Positions 1 to 6,698 of a stretch of DNA of 14,173 nucleotides are shown here, in pieces. This stretch comes from an uncultured Candidatus Melainabacteria bacterium (GTDB lineage: Bacteria; Cyanobacteriota; Vampirovibrionia; Gastranaerophilales; Gastranaerophilaceae). The notes below the pieces were generated by a model. That model was given only the letters and a program-made list of their open reading frames with translations, did not search any database and was not told the origin of the DNA. A program made the translations under genes and the position numbers. Every line of letters starts with the position of its first letter. The first letter of the stretch is position 1. Where the stretch lies: NCBI GenBank assembly GCA_934693215.1, contig CAKUVB010000023.1, forward strand, positions 1-14,173, given 5' to 3'.

Positions 1-120
1 GTATATATCTTTTAAATAATTGCCTTTTATTTTTATATTGTTTACATTTCTTTACAAAAGCATAGTTTAGGGGATATTTTTTATTTATAATTGTTTCGTA
101 AACTTATAGTGAGCAAGAAA

Positions 121-834
121 ATGAAAAGAGTTTTATTAACAGGTATTTTAATGATTTGCATGGCTTTGCAAGCCTGTGCAGCATCAAGTTGTATTGAGAA
201 TTTTAACCTTAACGATGTTACACAAGTTCAAGACAGAATTAACAAAGTTGGGTTTAGAATACTTAATTCAAATAGAATCGAGCAAAGAGTTTGTTTTAGA
301 TATTTACCAAGACAAAAAGAGTATAACGTAGGTACAGACTTAAGACTTATGTATCTTCAAAGAATCGTTTACGTAACTCCTCGTCAAATGTCTAACGTAA
401 CTGATGATAACGAACTTGCAGCTATTTTAAGTAGAAGAATTTCTCAAGCAGTAGATTCTTATGACGGCATTTTTAAAGGATATGGCTCTTTATTAGACTA
501 CTGGGTAAAACCTCAAAAATATAACAATAAAGCTGATAAAATGGCAGTAGATTATATGGTAAGTGCGGGTTACAACCCTCTAGCTTTAATCGTTATGATA
601 TCAAAATCTACTCCTCAAAGAAGATATGAATGTATAGATAGTTATTCTCTAGCATCTAGAAGAATGGCAAGAATTTATGAATATATTTATAACAAATATC
701 CTTCATTCCTTGCGACTAACCATTATAGTGATAATATCTATTATCAAAACTTCTTATTGACATCAAGAGAAAATAGAGCTAAACTTCAACAAAAAATTGA
801 AACTAAATCAACAAAAAAAGTAAGATATAAATGA
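121..834 (+). CDS. Exported M48-peptidase-like protein lacking the zinc-binding motif (probable pseudoenzyme)
   Basis: The 237-residue protein begins with a signal peptide: a basic start, a hydrophobic core, then ACA-A as a likely signal peptidase I site. The sequence LQAC could be a poor lipobox instead. The layout matches the core of M48 metallopeptidases. A beta strand near residues 78-86 is followed by DDNELAAIL and then a helix where HExxH should be, but here the five residues are SRRIS (104-108). Further on, ADKMAVDYMVSAGYNPLAL (138-156) matches the M48 block E-x-E-A-D...A-GYDP, again without the glutamate ligand (lysine precedes AD). With no zinc ligands it is unlikely to cut peptides, so a binding or chaperone role in the periplasm is inferred. 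ATG 121 is preferred over TTG 91 because the signal peptide then starts canonically, although no clear ribosome binding site is visible. The next gene overlaps by ATGA, so the two are probably co-translated. Confidence 0.72.
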   Translation: MKRVLLTGILMICMALQACAASSCIENFNLNDVTQVQDRINKVGFRILNSNRIEQRVCFRYLPRQKEYNVGTDLRLMYLQRIVYVTPRQMSNVTDDNELAAILSRRISQAVDSYDGIFKGYGSLLDYWVKPQKYNNKADKMAVDYMVSAGYNPLALIVMISKSTPQRRYECIDSYSLASRRMARIYEYIYNKYPSFLATNHYSDNIYYQNFLLTSRENRAKLQQKIETKSTKKVRYK

Positions 835-1544
835 TAAAAAAAATACTTACAATTTTTATTTGTCTACAAATTGCATCTCTATCAGGATATGCAACACCGC
901 TTATTGTTGATGAATTTGCAGAAGAAACTTTAGAACCGGCACCTCTGGAGCAATATGACCATTCAAAACAAAAAGTAAAAGATGAATTTGTAGAACATTA
1001 TGTGACAAAAGATAAAAAAGTTATCCCTCTAGGTGTACGCAAAGACAACGTAATTGACGAAGTTGCACTTAAGCTTGATAAAAAGAAAATTAAACCGGCA
1101 AAAGTAAAAACTAAATACAATTACGCAATTGCACCAATACCCGTACAATTAAGAGTTACCCAAAATCTTACAACCAGACACGATGAAGTAAAAGAAGGGG
1201 ACTTGATTTTATTCAAAACGATAAAAACTATTACTCTTGGTAAATACCAACTTCCAAAAGATTCCGAAGTAATAGGTCGAGTTGAAACGGTTTCCCCGAA
1301 CGACTTGTTAGGAACTCCAGCAGATTTAGTAGTAGATAATTTTGTGGTAAAAAACAACGAAAAGATTAACTTTTATGGACGAGTAAAAAAACGTGGTGCT
1401 AACCGTTCGTGGTGGCTATATCCGTTATATCAAGCTGGCAACATTGCTTTTTGGGCTGCCGGCTATCCTTTAGTTTTAGTAAGGGGTGGACATGCGAAAC
1501 TCTCCACAAAAGAAATTTATACAGTTTATTATGAAATGCAATAA
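831..1544 (+). CDS. Exported protein of unknown function with a predicted beta-rich C-terminal domain
   Basis: I do not recognise the family. The 237-residue protein has a signal peptide (about residues 1-21, cleavage after GYA). A charged, Lys/Glu-rich stretch of about 75 residues follows and is probably flexible. The folded part spans about 100-237. It contains a pattern of beta strands with 'EGD...F' (122-128) and 'LPKDSEVIGRVETV' (141-154), the kind of 'viPkGt.i.G.v' motif found in small periplasmic barrels such as those in VirB10-like proteins. A hydrophobic, aromatic stretch (193-216, NRSWW...GYPLVLV) precedes the end and could touch a membrane or another protein. Its start codon overlaps the stop of the degenerate M48-like gene as ATGA, which suggests that both products work together in the periplasm. 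The similarity to barrel domains is a pattern impression only. Confidence 0.75.
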   Translation: MIKKILTIFICLQIASLSGYATPLIVDEFAEETLEPAPLEQYDHSKQKVKDEFVEHYVTKDKKVIPLGVRKDNVIDEVALKLDKKKIKPAKVKTKYNYAIAPIPVQLRVTQNLTTRHDEVKEGDLILFKTIKTITLGKYQLPKDSEVIGRVETVSPNDLLGTPADLVVDNFVVKNNEKINFYGRVKKRGANRSWWLYPLYQAGNIAFWAAGYPLVLVRGGHAKLSTKEIYTVYYEMQ

Positions 1545-1570
1545 CTCACTCTATTTTACCAACATGAGTA

Positions 1571-1598
1571 ATGGAATATATCTGGCATAATTTATAAT
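1571..1598 (+). promoter_or_regulatory. Candidate promoter of the thioredoxin-like gene
   Basis: A perfect TATAAT (1593-1598) lies 19 nt before the start codon, and GAGG (1609-1612) provides a ribosome binding site 5 nt before ATG 1618. The -35 is weak: ATGGAA at 1571-1576, 16 nt upstream, matches the consensus at three of six positions. A second element, TGG-CATAAT (1583-1591), has the extended -10 form. In AT-rich DNA a lone -10 match is only modest evidence. Confidence 0.42.
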
Positions 1599-1617
1599 AA
1601 TAAAAAACGAGGTTATT

Positions 1618-1914
1618 ATGATTATAGATATTGATTCAAAAAATTTTAAGAAAGAAACAGAAAAAGGACTTAAATTAATAGTTTTTTCTGCGAAATGGTG
1701 TAGTTATTGCCAACGAGAAAATGAAGTATTCAAAGAACTTCCTGAAATTTGGATAGGAAAAATAGACGGAGATAAAAGTCCCGAACTTGTAGCTCAATTT
1801 GGGATTATGGGGTTTCCGACATTTATTTTATTCAAAGACGGAGAAATTTTAACCAAATTTTCTGGCTACAAAAACAAATTTGAACTTATGAACACTTTAA
1901 ACAAATTCATCTAG
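1618..1914 (+). CDS. Thioredoxin-fold protein with WCSYC active site
   Basis: At 98 residues this is close to a minimal thioredoxin. The fold markers are in order: the central strand LKLIVFSA, the active site W27-C28-S-Y-C31, the strand IGKIDGDK (46-53), and GFPTF with the cis-proline at P67, then FKDGE and FSGY near the C terminus. There is no signal peptide, so it should act in the cytoplasm as a thiol-disulfide reductase. The CSYC pair replaces the CGPC of housekeeping thioredoxin. The residues between the cysteines set the redox potential, so it may serve special partners rather than be the main thioredoxin. The start is supported by GAGG 5 nt upstream. Its stop overlaps the stop of the converging EF-hand gene by four bases (CTAG), with no terminator hairpin between them. 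Confidence 0.88.
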   Translation: MIIDIDSKNFKKETEKGLKLIVFSAKWCSYCQRENEVFKELPEIWIGKIDGDKSPELVAQFGIMGFPTFILFKDGEILTKFSGYKNKFELMNTLNKFI

Positions 1915-3008
1915 TTTACAGTGACTTTTGCATTATTCTTATCGTACAGATTGCCTTCATTATCAACTTTTACAACATTTTTCGGCAACAATTTGAACTG
2001 ATGATTTGAACTATCCCAAGTATAATATTGTTGTTGCTTAGAATCATACCAAGTTCCGGGATGTGGAGAAACTGTTAAGCCCAACTTTTTAGCGGCATAA
2101 GCTTCATTTGTGTAAATATTGCCTGATGCCGTAGATGCCTGAATTGCAATAATATTATCATTTTCATCACGTCTTTCTCGTATATTTTTGCCTTGTTCAT
2201 GGACAATATATGAGCCATCTTTATCTGCGAATTTTACATTCTCTGCAGGTTCAAATTCTCCGGTTTCCTTATTATATTTATAGTGTTTTTTCTCAGATTC
2301 ATTATAGAAATAATCTTGACTCCATGTTGCTCGTAAGCCTTCAGCTTCTGCTTTTAGCTTGACCTTGACATATTGCTTATAATTTTCATCACCTTTTGTA
2401 TAATCTTGCCAAACTTGTTCTTGTTCTTCTGAATTATTTTTATCCTCTAGCTCGCCCTCTAGCTTAATTTTTGCACCGGCAAGAAGATACTCTACTCCAT
2501 TTCGTTCTTTTACTGCATCAGGATTATTTGCCTTGAATCTTTCTTTAGCGGCGGCAATTTCTTCTGCAGTTGGTTCTTCTCCATTATTCTTTGCCTTTAA
2601 AGAATTCACAATTATATCTGTAAATTGTTCACCAAACTGAACTGTATACTCATGAAGATTATCCGAAGCTCCATTACCTTCTGCAATTACACTCTCATAA
2701 AACTTTTTCACATCAGATTCTGAAACGTTTATATCTTTTTCTTTTAATTTTTTAGTAAGTTCAGCTAATTCGGTATCATCAAGTTTATTATCTTTATTAG
2801 CATCAAATTCTTTGAAATTATTTAACATCGCTTCAATTTCAGATTTATCTAATTTTCCATCTTTAGTTTCATTTGAATTATCATAAAAATCAAAGAGTAA
2901 TTTTTGCTTTTCATCACTCTTATTTTCATTAATAATCTTATTTTTACTAATATTTACTGAATCCTTTTGAGCAATTGTATTCAACAATTCAAGATTAAAA
3001 TCTGACAT
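1911..3008 (-). CDS. EF-hand protein with two C-terminal repeats, no signal peptide
   Basis: This 365-residue acidic protein carries a pair of EF-hands near its N terminus. The second loop (D69-A-N-K-D73-N-K-L-D-D-T-E80) fits the 12-residue calcium loop well. The first (N46-E-T-K-D50-G51-K-L53-D-K-S-E57) is looser, with Asn at position 1 and Thr at 3. The middle (about 115-225) is charged and probably helical. The C terminus has two related units, about 229-268 and 319-356. Each has an aromatic core (YFYN...HYKYN; WYDS...YYTWD), then F-x-x, then a strand with V-K and D-x-x-G. I see no signal peptide or membrane segment, so it is either cytoplasmic or leaves by a route not visible here. The start has AAGGAG at 3015-3020, 6 nt upstream. 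A possible -10 (TATAAC, complement of 3046-3051) has no good -35. The function is unknown; calcium binding is inferred from the loops. Confidence 0.8.
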   Translation of the reverse strand: MSDFNLELLNTIAQKDSVNISKNKIINENKSDEKQKLLFDFYDNSNETKDGKLDKSEIEAMLNNFKEFDANKDNKLDDTELAELTKKLKEKDINVSESDVKKFYESVIAEGNGASDNLHEYTVQFGEQFTDIIVNSLKAKNNGEEPTAEEIAAAKERFKANNPDAVKERNGVEYLLAGAKIKLEGELEDKNNSEEQEQVWQDYTKGDENYKQYVKVKLKAEAEGLRATWSQDYFYNESEKKHYKYNKETGEFEPAENVKFADKDGSYIVHEQGKNIRERRDENDNIIAIQASTASGNIYTNEAYAAKKLGLTVSPHPGTWYDSKQQQYYTWDSSNHQFKLLPKNVVKVDNEGNLYDKNNAKVTVN

Positions 3009-3111
3009 AACACACTCCTTTTCAAGATTAATAACGGCAAAAAATGTTATAACTTTAGAAATAAAAAAAATATTATTACAAAAATTAATATTTACTAAAC
3101 TTTTATATCTC

Positions 3112-3140
3112 TTTACAAGGTATGAAATTTAAGTTATAAT
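3112..3140 (+). promoter_or_regulatory. Sigma-70-type promoter of the rimP-nusA unit
   Basis: TTTACA (3112-3117) and TATAAT (3135-3140) are separated by exactly 17 nt, which is near the housekeeping consensus and the best promoter in the window. Transcription should begin around 3147, giving a leader of about 58 nt that contains a terminator-like hairpin before rimP. Confidence 0.78.
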
Positions 3141-3154
3141 AATTAAGAAGTTTC

Positions 3155-3185
3155 AAAAAAGGAACGGCGTAGCCCGTTCCTTTTT
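3155..3185 (+). terminator. Terminator-like hairpin in the rimP-nusA leader (candidate attenuator)
   Basis: GGAACGG (3161-3167) and CCGTTCC (3174-3180) form a 7-bp GC-rich stem around a 6-nt loop. The stem is flanked by six A and followed by five T (3181-3185), so it can extend by A-U pairs. It has the form of an intrinsic terminator. It lies after the promoter and before rimP, and no forward gene lies upstream for it to terminate. That position suggests attenuation. B. subtilis is known to control its rimP-nusA operon through a NusA-responsive leader terminator, so autoregulation by NusA is a reasonable inference here. Confidence 0.72.
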
Positions 3186-3204
3186 CAGTTCATAGGAGTA
3201 GAGT

Positions 3205-3687
3205 ATGAAACAAGAACTTAACAGGCATGAAATTTTAGAAAAAATTACACCTCTTATCGAAAATACTGCGATGAGATTTGATTTGATTCCTATTGAAATT
3301 GATTTTTCTAAAGAAAATCACCGTTGGTTTTTAAGAATATTCCTATATTCTCACAAACGACCTATTACTCTTGATGATTGCGAAAATGTCACAAGAAGTT
3401 TGAATGATTTTCTTGATGAAATTATACCTGTAAAATATTATTTAGAAGTTTCTTCTCCAGGACTTGAAAGAAAATTCAAATCTGATAAAGAATTTGAAAT
3501 CTTTAAAAATAAAAGAATCAGCATCAAACTAAAAACACCATTAGAAGGTGAAACTGAGAGAATTTTTAAAGGTGAAATATTAGATTGGAGTGATACAGAA
3601 GGACTTACCTTCTTCCGCTTTGATGATGGACAAGAGTTACATATACCAAAATCAAATATCCAATCTGCAAAATTGTATGTAGACTAA
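3205..3687 (+). CDS. rimP: Ribosome maturation factor RimP
   Basis: The 160-residue length is typical of RimP, which binds the free 30S subunit and helps late assembly of the 16S 3' domain. The N-terminal alpha/beta domain (about 1-85) ends in the family signature VSSPGLER (82-89). The smaller C-terminal barrel domain (about 90-158) has the usual F-K-G-E-I-L strand and an acidic turn. AGGAG at 3194-3198, 6 nt before ATG 3205, fixes the start. nusA follows after 27 nt, the common bacterial order, and both are served by the promoter at 3112-3140 and by the leader hairpin. Confidence 0.95.
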   Translation: MKQELNRHEILEKITPLIENTAMRFDLIPIEIDFSKENHRWFLRIFLYSHKRPITLDDCENVTRSLNDFLDEIIPVKYYLEVSSPGLERKFKSDKEFEIFKNKRISIKLKTPLEGETERIFKGEILDWSDTEGLTFFRFDDGQELHIPKSNIQSAKLYVD

Positions 3688-3714
3688 AATATTATAAAAA
3701 GAAAGGAAATACGC

Positions 3715-4947
3715 ATGATTAAAATTGGAACAGCGTTATTCGAAGCTTGTGAAGAACTTGAAAGAGAACGTGGAATTGCTAAAGATGTAATTATTGCATC
3801 ATTAGAAGATGCTATGGTTGCAGCTTATAAAAGACACTTAAGAATAAAAGAAGCTACAAATATTGAATCTATTTTAGATGAACAATCAGGTGAAATCGGT
3901 GTTTTCAGAACAAAAGTTGTTGTTGACACAGTTGAAGACCCTGATACAGAAATTTCTCTTGAAGATGCAAAAGAAATTGATGATGAAGTTGAAGTAGATG
4001 ATGAAGTAAAAATTGAAGTTACTCCAGAACAATTTGGACGTATCGCAGCTCAAACTGCTAAACAAGTTATTACTCAAAGAATCAGAGATGCTGAAAGAAA
4101 CAACATCTTAAATGAATTCTTAGAAAAGAAAGGAACTCTTACTACAGGTATTATTCAAAGAGTTGAAAACAGAAATGTAATCGTAAACATCGGTAAAACT
4201 GATGCTATAATGCCTCAAAGAGAACAAATTCCTGGAGAATATTACAAACCTGGTAACAGAATCAGAGTTTTCGTTCTTAACGTAAAAGAAACAACCAGAC
4301 TTCCTCAAGTTATCGTTTCTCATGCTCACGCAGAAATCGTTAAAGAATTGTTTGAACTTGAAGTTCCTGAAATTGAAGATGGAATTGTAGAAATCAAATC
4401 TATCGCTCGTGAAGCTGGATTTAGAACTAAACTTGCTGTTTGGTCTAATGACCCTGAAGTTGATAGTGTTGGAGCTTGTATCGGACCTAGAGGTTCAAGA
4501 ATTCAAACTATTGTTAGTGAACTAAAAAATGAAAAAATTGATATCGTTAGATGGTCAGAAGACCCTGTTGAGTACATTGTAAATGCAATTTCTCCAGCTA
4601 GAGTTGTATCTGTTGATATTATGGCAGATGATGAAGAATCAAAAGAAGCAATGGTTGTTGTTCCTGATGATCAATTATCTTTAGCTATTGGACGTGATGG
4701 ACAAAATGTTCGTTTAGCACACAAACTAACTCATTGGAAAATAGATATCAAGAGTGTTTCTCAAATGGAACAAGCTGAAGCTGAAAATATTCAAAATTAT
4801 CAAGAAGAAGCTCCTCAAGATGATTATGAAGATGAAATCGAAAATAGCGAAATCCAAGAAGAAATCGAAGAAGAAATGAATCAACAAGCAGTTGATGATG
4901 AAGATTTTGCAGTAGAAGAAGCTTCAGAAGAAACAGTTGAAGAATAA
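3715..4947 (+). CDS. nusA: Transcription termination/antitermination factor NusA
   Basis: NusA binds RNA polymerase at the RNA exit channel and affects pausing, termination and antitermination. The 410 residues show the usual order: the N-terminal polymerase-binding domain (about 1-125), an S1 domain (about 138-203), KH1 with GACIGPRGSRIQ (253-264), and KH2 with LAIGRDGQNVRLA (323-335). After KH2 there is a tail of about 60 residues (351-410) rich in Glu and Asp, instead of the folded AR1/AR2 repeats of E. coli NusA. An acidic insert also lies in the N domain (about 71-98). AAGGA at 3703-3707 provides the ribosome binding site. The unit ends in a terminator straight after nusA, so the usual partners ylxR, infB and rbfA are not next to it. 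Confidence 0.96.
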   Translation: MIKIGTALFEACEELERERGIAKDVIIASLEDAMVAAYKRHLRIKEATNIESILDEQSGEIGVFRTKVVVDTVEDPDTEISLEDAKEIDDEVEVDDEVKIEVTPEQFGRIAAQTAKQVITQRIRDAERNNILNEFLEKKGTLTTGIIQRVENRNVIVNIGKTDAIMPQREQIPGEYYKPGNRIRVFVLNVKETTRLPQVIVSHAHAEIVKELFELEVPEIEDGIVEIKSIAREAGFRTKLAVWSNDPEVDSVGACIGPRGSRIQTIVSELKNEKIDIVRWSEDPVEYIVNAISPARVVSVDIMADDEESKEAMVVVPDDQLSLAIGRDGQNVRLAHKLTHWKIDIKSVSQMEQAEAENIQNYQEEAPQDDYEDEIENSEIQEEIEEEMNQQAVDDEDFAVEEASEETVEE

Positions 4948-4958
4948 ATTACTTTTCT

Positions 4959-4989
4959 AAACAGGGCAATTATATAATTGCCCTGTTTT
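4959..4989 (+). terminator. Intrinsic terminator after nusA
   Basis: AAACAGGGCAATTAT (4959-4973) is followed directly by its exact reverse complement (4974-4988), forming a 30-bp perfect palindrome. In RNA the inner A-U pairs open to make the loop, leaving a GC-rich stem (CAGGGC/GCCCTG) and a run of U. It starts 12 nt after the nusA stop codon and should end the rimP-nusA transcript. Confidence 0.85.
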
Positions 4990-5007
4990 AAAATTTTGAG
5001 GGCTATT

Positions 5008-5406
5008 ATGAAAAAATTTATTACATTTATTCTATTATCACTAACCGCACTTCCGGTATTTTCTGCCGAATGGCAAAACATAGGACAAGATTTGTACCTT
5101 GATAAATCCTCTGTGCGTTATATCCCAATAAACAGAACATACAAAGCTTGGGTAAAAGAAGTTAAGGTTAAAGAAATTGTTTTATATTTTAACGAGTACA
5201 ACCTAAAAACTAGAGAATGGCGTAACCTTGATAAAGTAACAACCGATTTACAGAACAACATCAAAAAAAGAGAGTTTAACAACCATGTTGGATTGAACTG
5301 GTTAAATGTTGTACCTGACACAAATTCTTCAAAAGAATATGATGCAATCAAAAAACAGGTTCAAATACCTCTTGATACTTTAGAAAAACAATTACACATT
5401 GATTAA
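5008..5406 (+). CDS. Small exported protein, possibly of the surface-adhesin-E type
   Basis: The 132-residue product has a clear signal peptide (MKKFITFILLSLTALPVFSA, cleavage before EWQ). The mature part starts with W-x-x-I...LYLDKSSV (about 21-35), then strands around KAWVKEVKV (46-54) and REWRN (71-75), and a final LNWLNVVPDTNSS (98-110). The order 'W..i....y.D..Sv......vWvk...W..v.P.s' is like small periplasmic proteins grouped with surface-adhesin protein E, but the cysteines of that family are absent. The role is unknown. ATG 5008 is chosen because GAGGG (4998-5002) sits 5 nt upstream and the signal peptide begins there. An in-frame TTG at 4978 lies inside the nusA terminator and is rejected. 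No convincing promoter was found. Its 3' end overlaps the converging waaA by 15 nt. Confidence 0.75.
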   Translation: MKKFITFILLSLTALPVFSAEWQNIGQDLYLDKSSVRYIPINRTYKAWVKEVKVKEIVLYFNEYNLKTREWRNLDKVTTDLQNNIKKREFNNHVGLNWLNVVPDTNSSKEYDAIKKQVQIPLDTLEKQLHID

Positions 5407-6636
5407 TTGTTTAAGTTCATCAATAACAACATCTAAAGCACCTCGGTTTTGATTAAAAACTAATTCACAATCAGAACAAGCTTGTTCGTAATAAGTTTTA
5501 TCATTTAATAATTTCTGCATTTGCAAAACTAATTCTTCAGGATTCTTTACAACGGTACCTGCTTTAGTTCTTGTAATTATTGCGTAAATATCTTTAAAAT
5601 TATGAGTGCTTGGTCCTGAAATTACCGGCTTATTAAATATAGACGCTTCAAGAGGATTATGCCCTCCCGTTTTGTTAAAACTGCCACCTATAAACGCAAA
5701 ATCACACATAGAATACATCTTTCCTAACTCACCCAATGTATCCAAAACAATTATTTGACAATCTGTAAAATTATCATTTGCAGAACGCCTTCCGACTTTT
5801 AGCCCTGTTTTTTTACAAAGTTCAAATACGGCCTCATTACGTTCTATATGACGTGGTGCTATTAAAAGTTTTGTATTATCTTGTCGAACCTTCATAAAAG
5901 CTGATAATATTATTTCATCTTCTCCTGAATGAGTGCTACCAGCTATTATTACTTTGTCTTGAGATTTTTTTTCAATAGGAGTAAAGCCATCTAAATTAAC
6001 ACCTATATCAAATTTCAGATTTCCCATAACTCTTGTTGTCTCAGGATTTGCACCAATGGAAATCAATTTATTATTATCAGATTCACTTTGAGTAAGAATT
6101 TTTGTGTATTTTTTTAGAATAGGTGCAAAGAAGAAGGACAATTTTTTATAGCTTCCATAAGTTCTATCTGACATACGGCCATTTACAATATAAAGTGGAA
6201 TATTTCGCTTTTTCATTACATAAGCAAAATTCGGCCATAACTCAGTTTCAGCAACAATTACAACTTCTGGATTTGTTTTGTTTATAAATGAATTTATACA
6301 AAACGGAAAATCAAAAGGAAAATAGGTTATATAATCAGCAATATCACCTAATTTTTTCTTTGCGGTTTCTTGACCCGTCTTAGTACCTGTTGCAACAACA
6401 ATATTATAATTTACGAATTCAGTCTTTGTTTTTTTTATTAGGTTTTGTAATGCTAATACCTCACCAATAGAAACCCCATAAAATACTATTGATTTCTTTT
6501 CTAAGTGTTTTCCTAAACCTAAACCTAATTTTTCTTTAAACCCGTATCCAAGTTTTGGATTAAATCGACTTAATAAATACCAAAAAGGTAAAACTAAAAT
6601 AAATAAAATTGTTGAAATTATACTGTAAATCATCAT
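5392..6636 (-). CDS. waaA: 3-deoxy-D-manno-octulosonic acid (Kdo) transferase
   Basis: WaaA (KdtA) transfers Kdo from CMP-Kdo to the lipid A precursor on the inner face of the inner membrane, so the organism makes LPS. The 414-residue protein has an N-terminal membrane anchor (about 2-22), then VSIGEV with the catalytic-type glutamate (E59), the family signature ETELWPN (130-136), NGRMSDRTYGSY (152-163) and, in the C-terminal GT-B domain, GGHNPLEAS in the nucleotide-sugar site. The usual histidine before the SxGE motif is tyrosine here. I chose ATG 6636 over an in-frame TTG at 6654. It gives the usual N terminus and lies 6 nt after an extended -10 element. A second ATG at 6633 is possible. 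No ribosome binding site is visible. The 3' end overlaps the small exported-protein gene by 15 nt. Confidence 0.93.
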   Translation of the reverse strand: MMIYSIISTILFILVLPFWYLLSRFNPKLGYGFKEKLGLGLGKHLEKKSIVFYGVSIGEVLALQNLIKKTKTEFVNYNIVVATGTKTGQETAKKKLGDIADYITYFPFDFPFCINSFINKTNPEVVIVAETELWPNFAYVMKKRNIPLYIVNGRMSDRTYGSYKKLSFFFAPILKKYTKILTQSESDNNKLISIGANPETTRVMGNLKFDIGVNLDGFTPIEKKSQDKVIIAGSTHSGEDEIILSAFMKVRQDNTKLLIAPRHIERNEAVFELCKKTGLKVGRRSANDNFTDCQIIVLDTLGELGKMYSMCDFAFIGGSFNKTGGHNPLEASIFNKPVISGPSTHNFKDIYAIITRTKAGTVVKNPEELVLQMQKLLNDKTYYEQACSDCELVFNQNRGALDVVIDELKQLINV

Positions 6637-6642
6637 ATAAAT

Positions 6643-6651
6643 AATATAACA
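6643..6651 (-). promoter_or_regulatory. Extended -10 promoter of waaA, probably giving a leaderless message
   Basis: Reading the minus strand, TGT-TATATT (6651 down to 6643) has the TGn extension and a -10 with five of six consensus bases. Only 6 nt separate it from ATG 6636, so transcription should begin at or next to the start codon. No -35 match and no Shine-Dalgarno sequence is visible. Confidence 0.5.
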
Positions 6652-6689
6652 CAATTAACCAAATGAATCTGATTATTTTATTCAATTTA

Positions 6690-6698
6690 TGTTAATAT
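6690..6698 (+). promoter_or_regulatory. Extended -10 promoter of the polyprenyl synthetase run, probably leaderless
   Basis: TGT-TAATAT (6690-6698) is an extended -10 element that ends 6 nt before ATG 6705, so transcription should begin at about the A of the start codon. There is no Shine-Dalgarno sequence before the ATG and no clear -35. The arrangement mirrors that of waaA on the other strand of the same 68-bp gap. Confidence 0.5.

Noticed and set aside
1..90. TTTACA at 41-46 and 51-56 as -35 elements of a promoter for the first gene
   Set aside because: No good -10 lies at 16-18 nt; TATTTT at 75-80 is weak and such matches are frequent in AT-rich DNA.
91..120. TTG 91 or GTG 109 as the start of the M48-like gene
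   Set aside because: The extra residues precede a standard signal peptide that begins at ATG 121, and no ribosome binding site supports the earlier starts.
3886..4329. Reverse-strand frames opposite nusA
   Set aside because: Shadows of conserved S1-region and N-domain coding sequence, rich in Asn, Phe and Ser with no domain.
4989..4994. TAAAAT as a -10 for the exported-protein gene at 5008
   Set aside because: Transcription would start inside its own ribosome binding site, and there is no -35.
4978..5007. TTG start for the small exported protein
   Set aside because: It lies inside the nusA terminator stem, and ATG 5008 has GAGGG upstream and begins the signal peptide.
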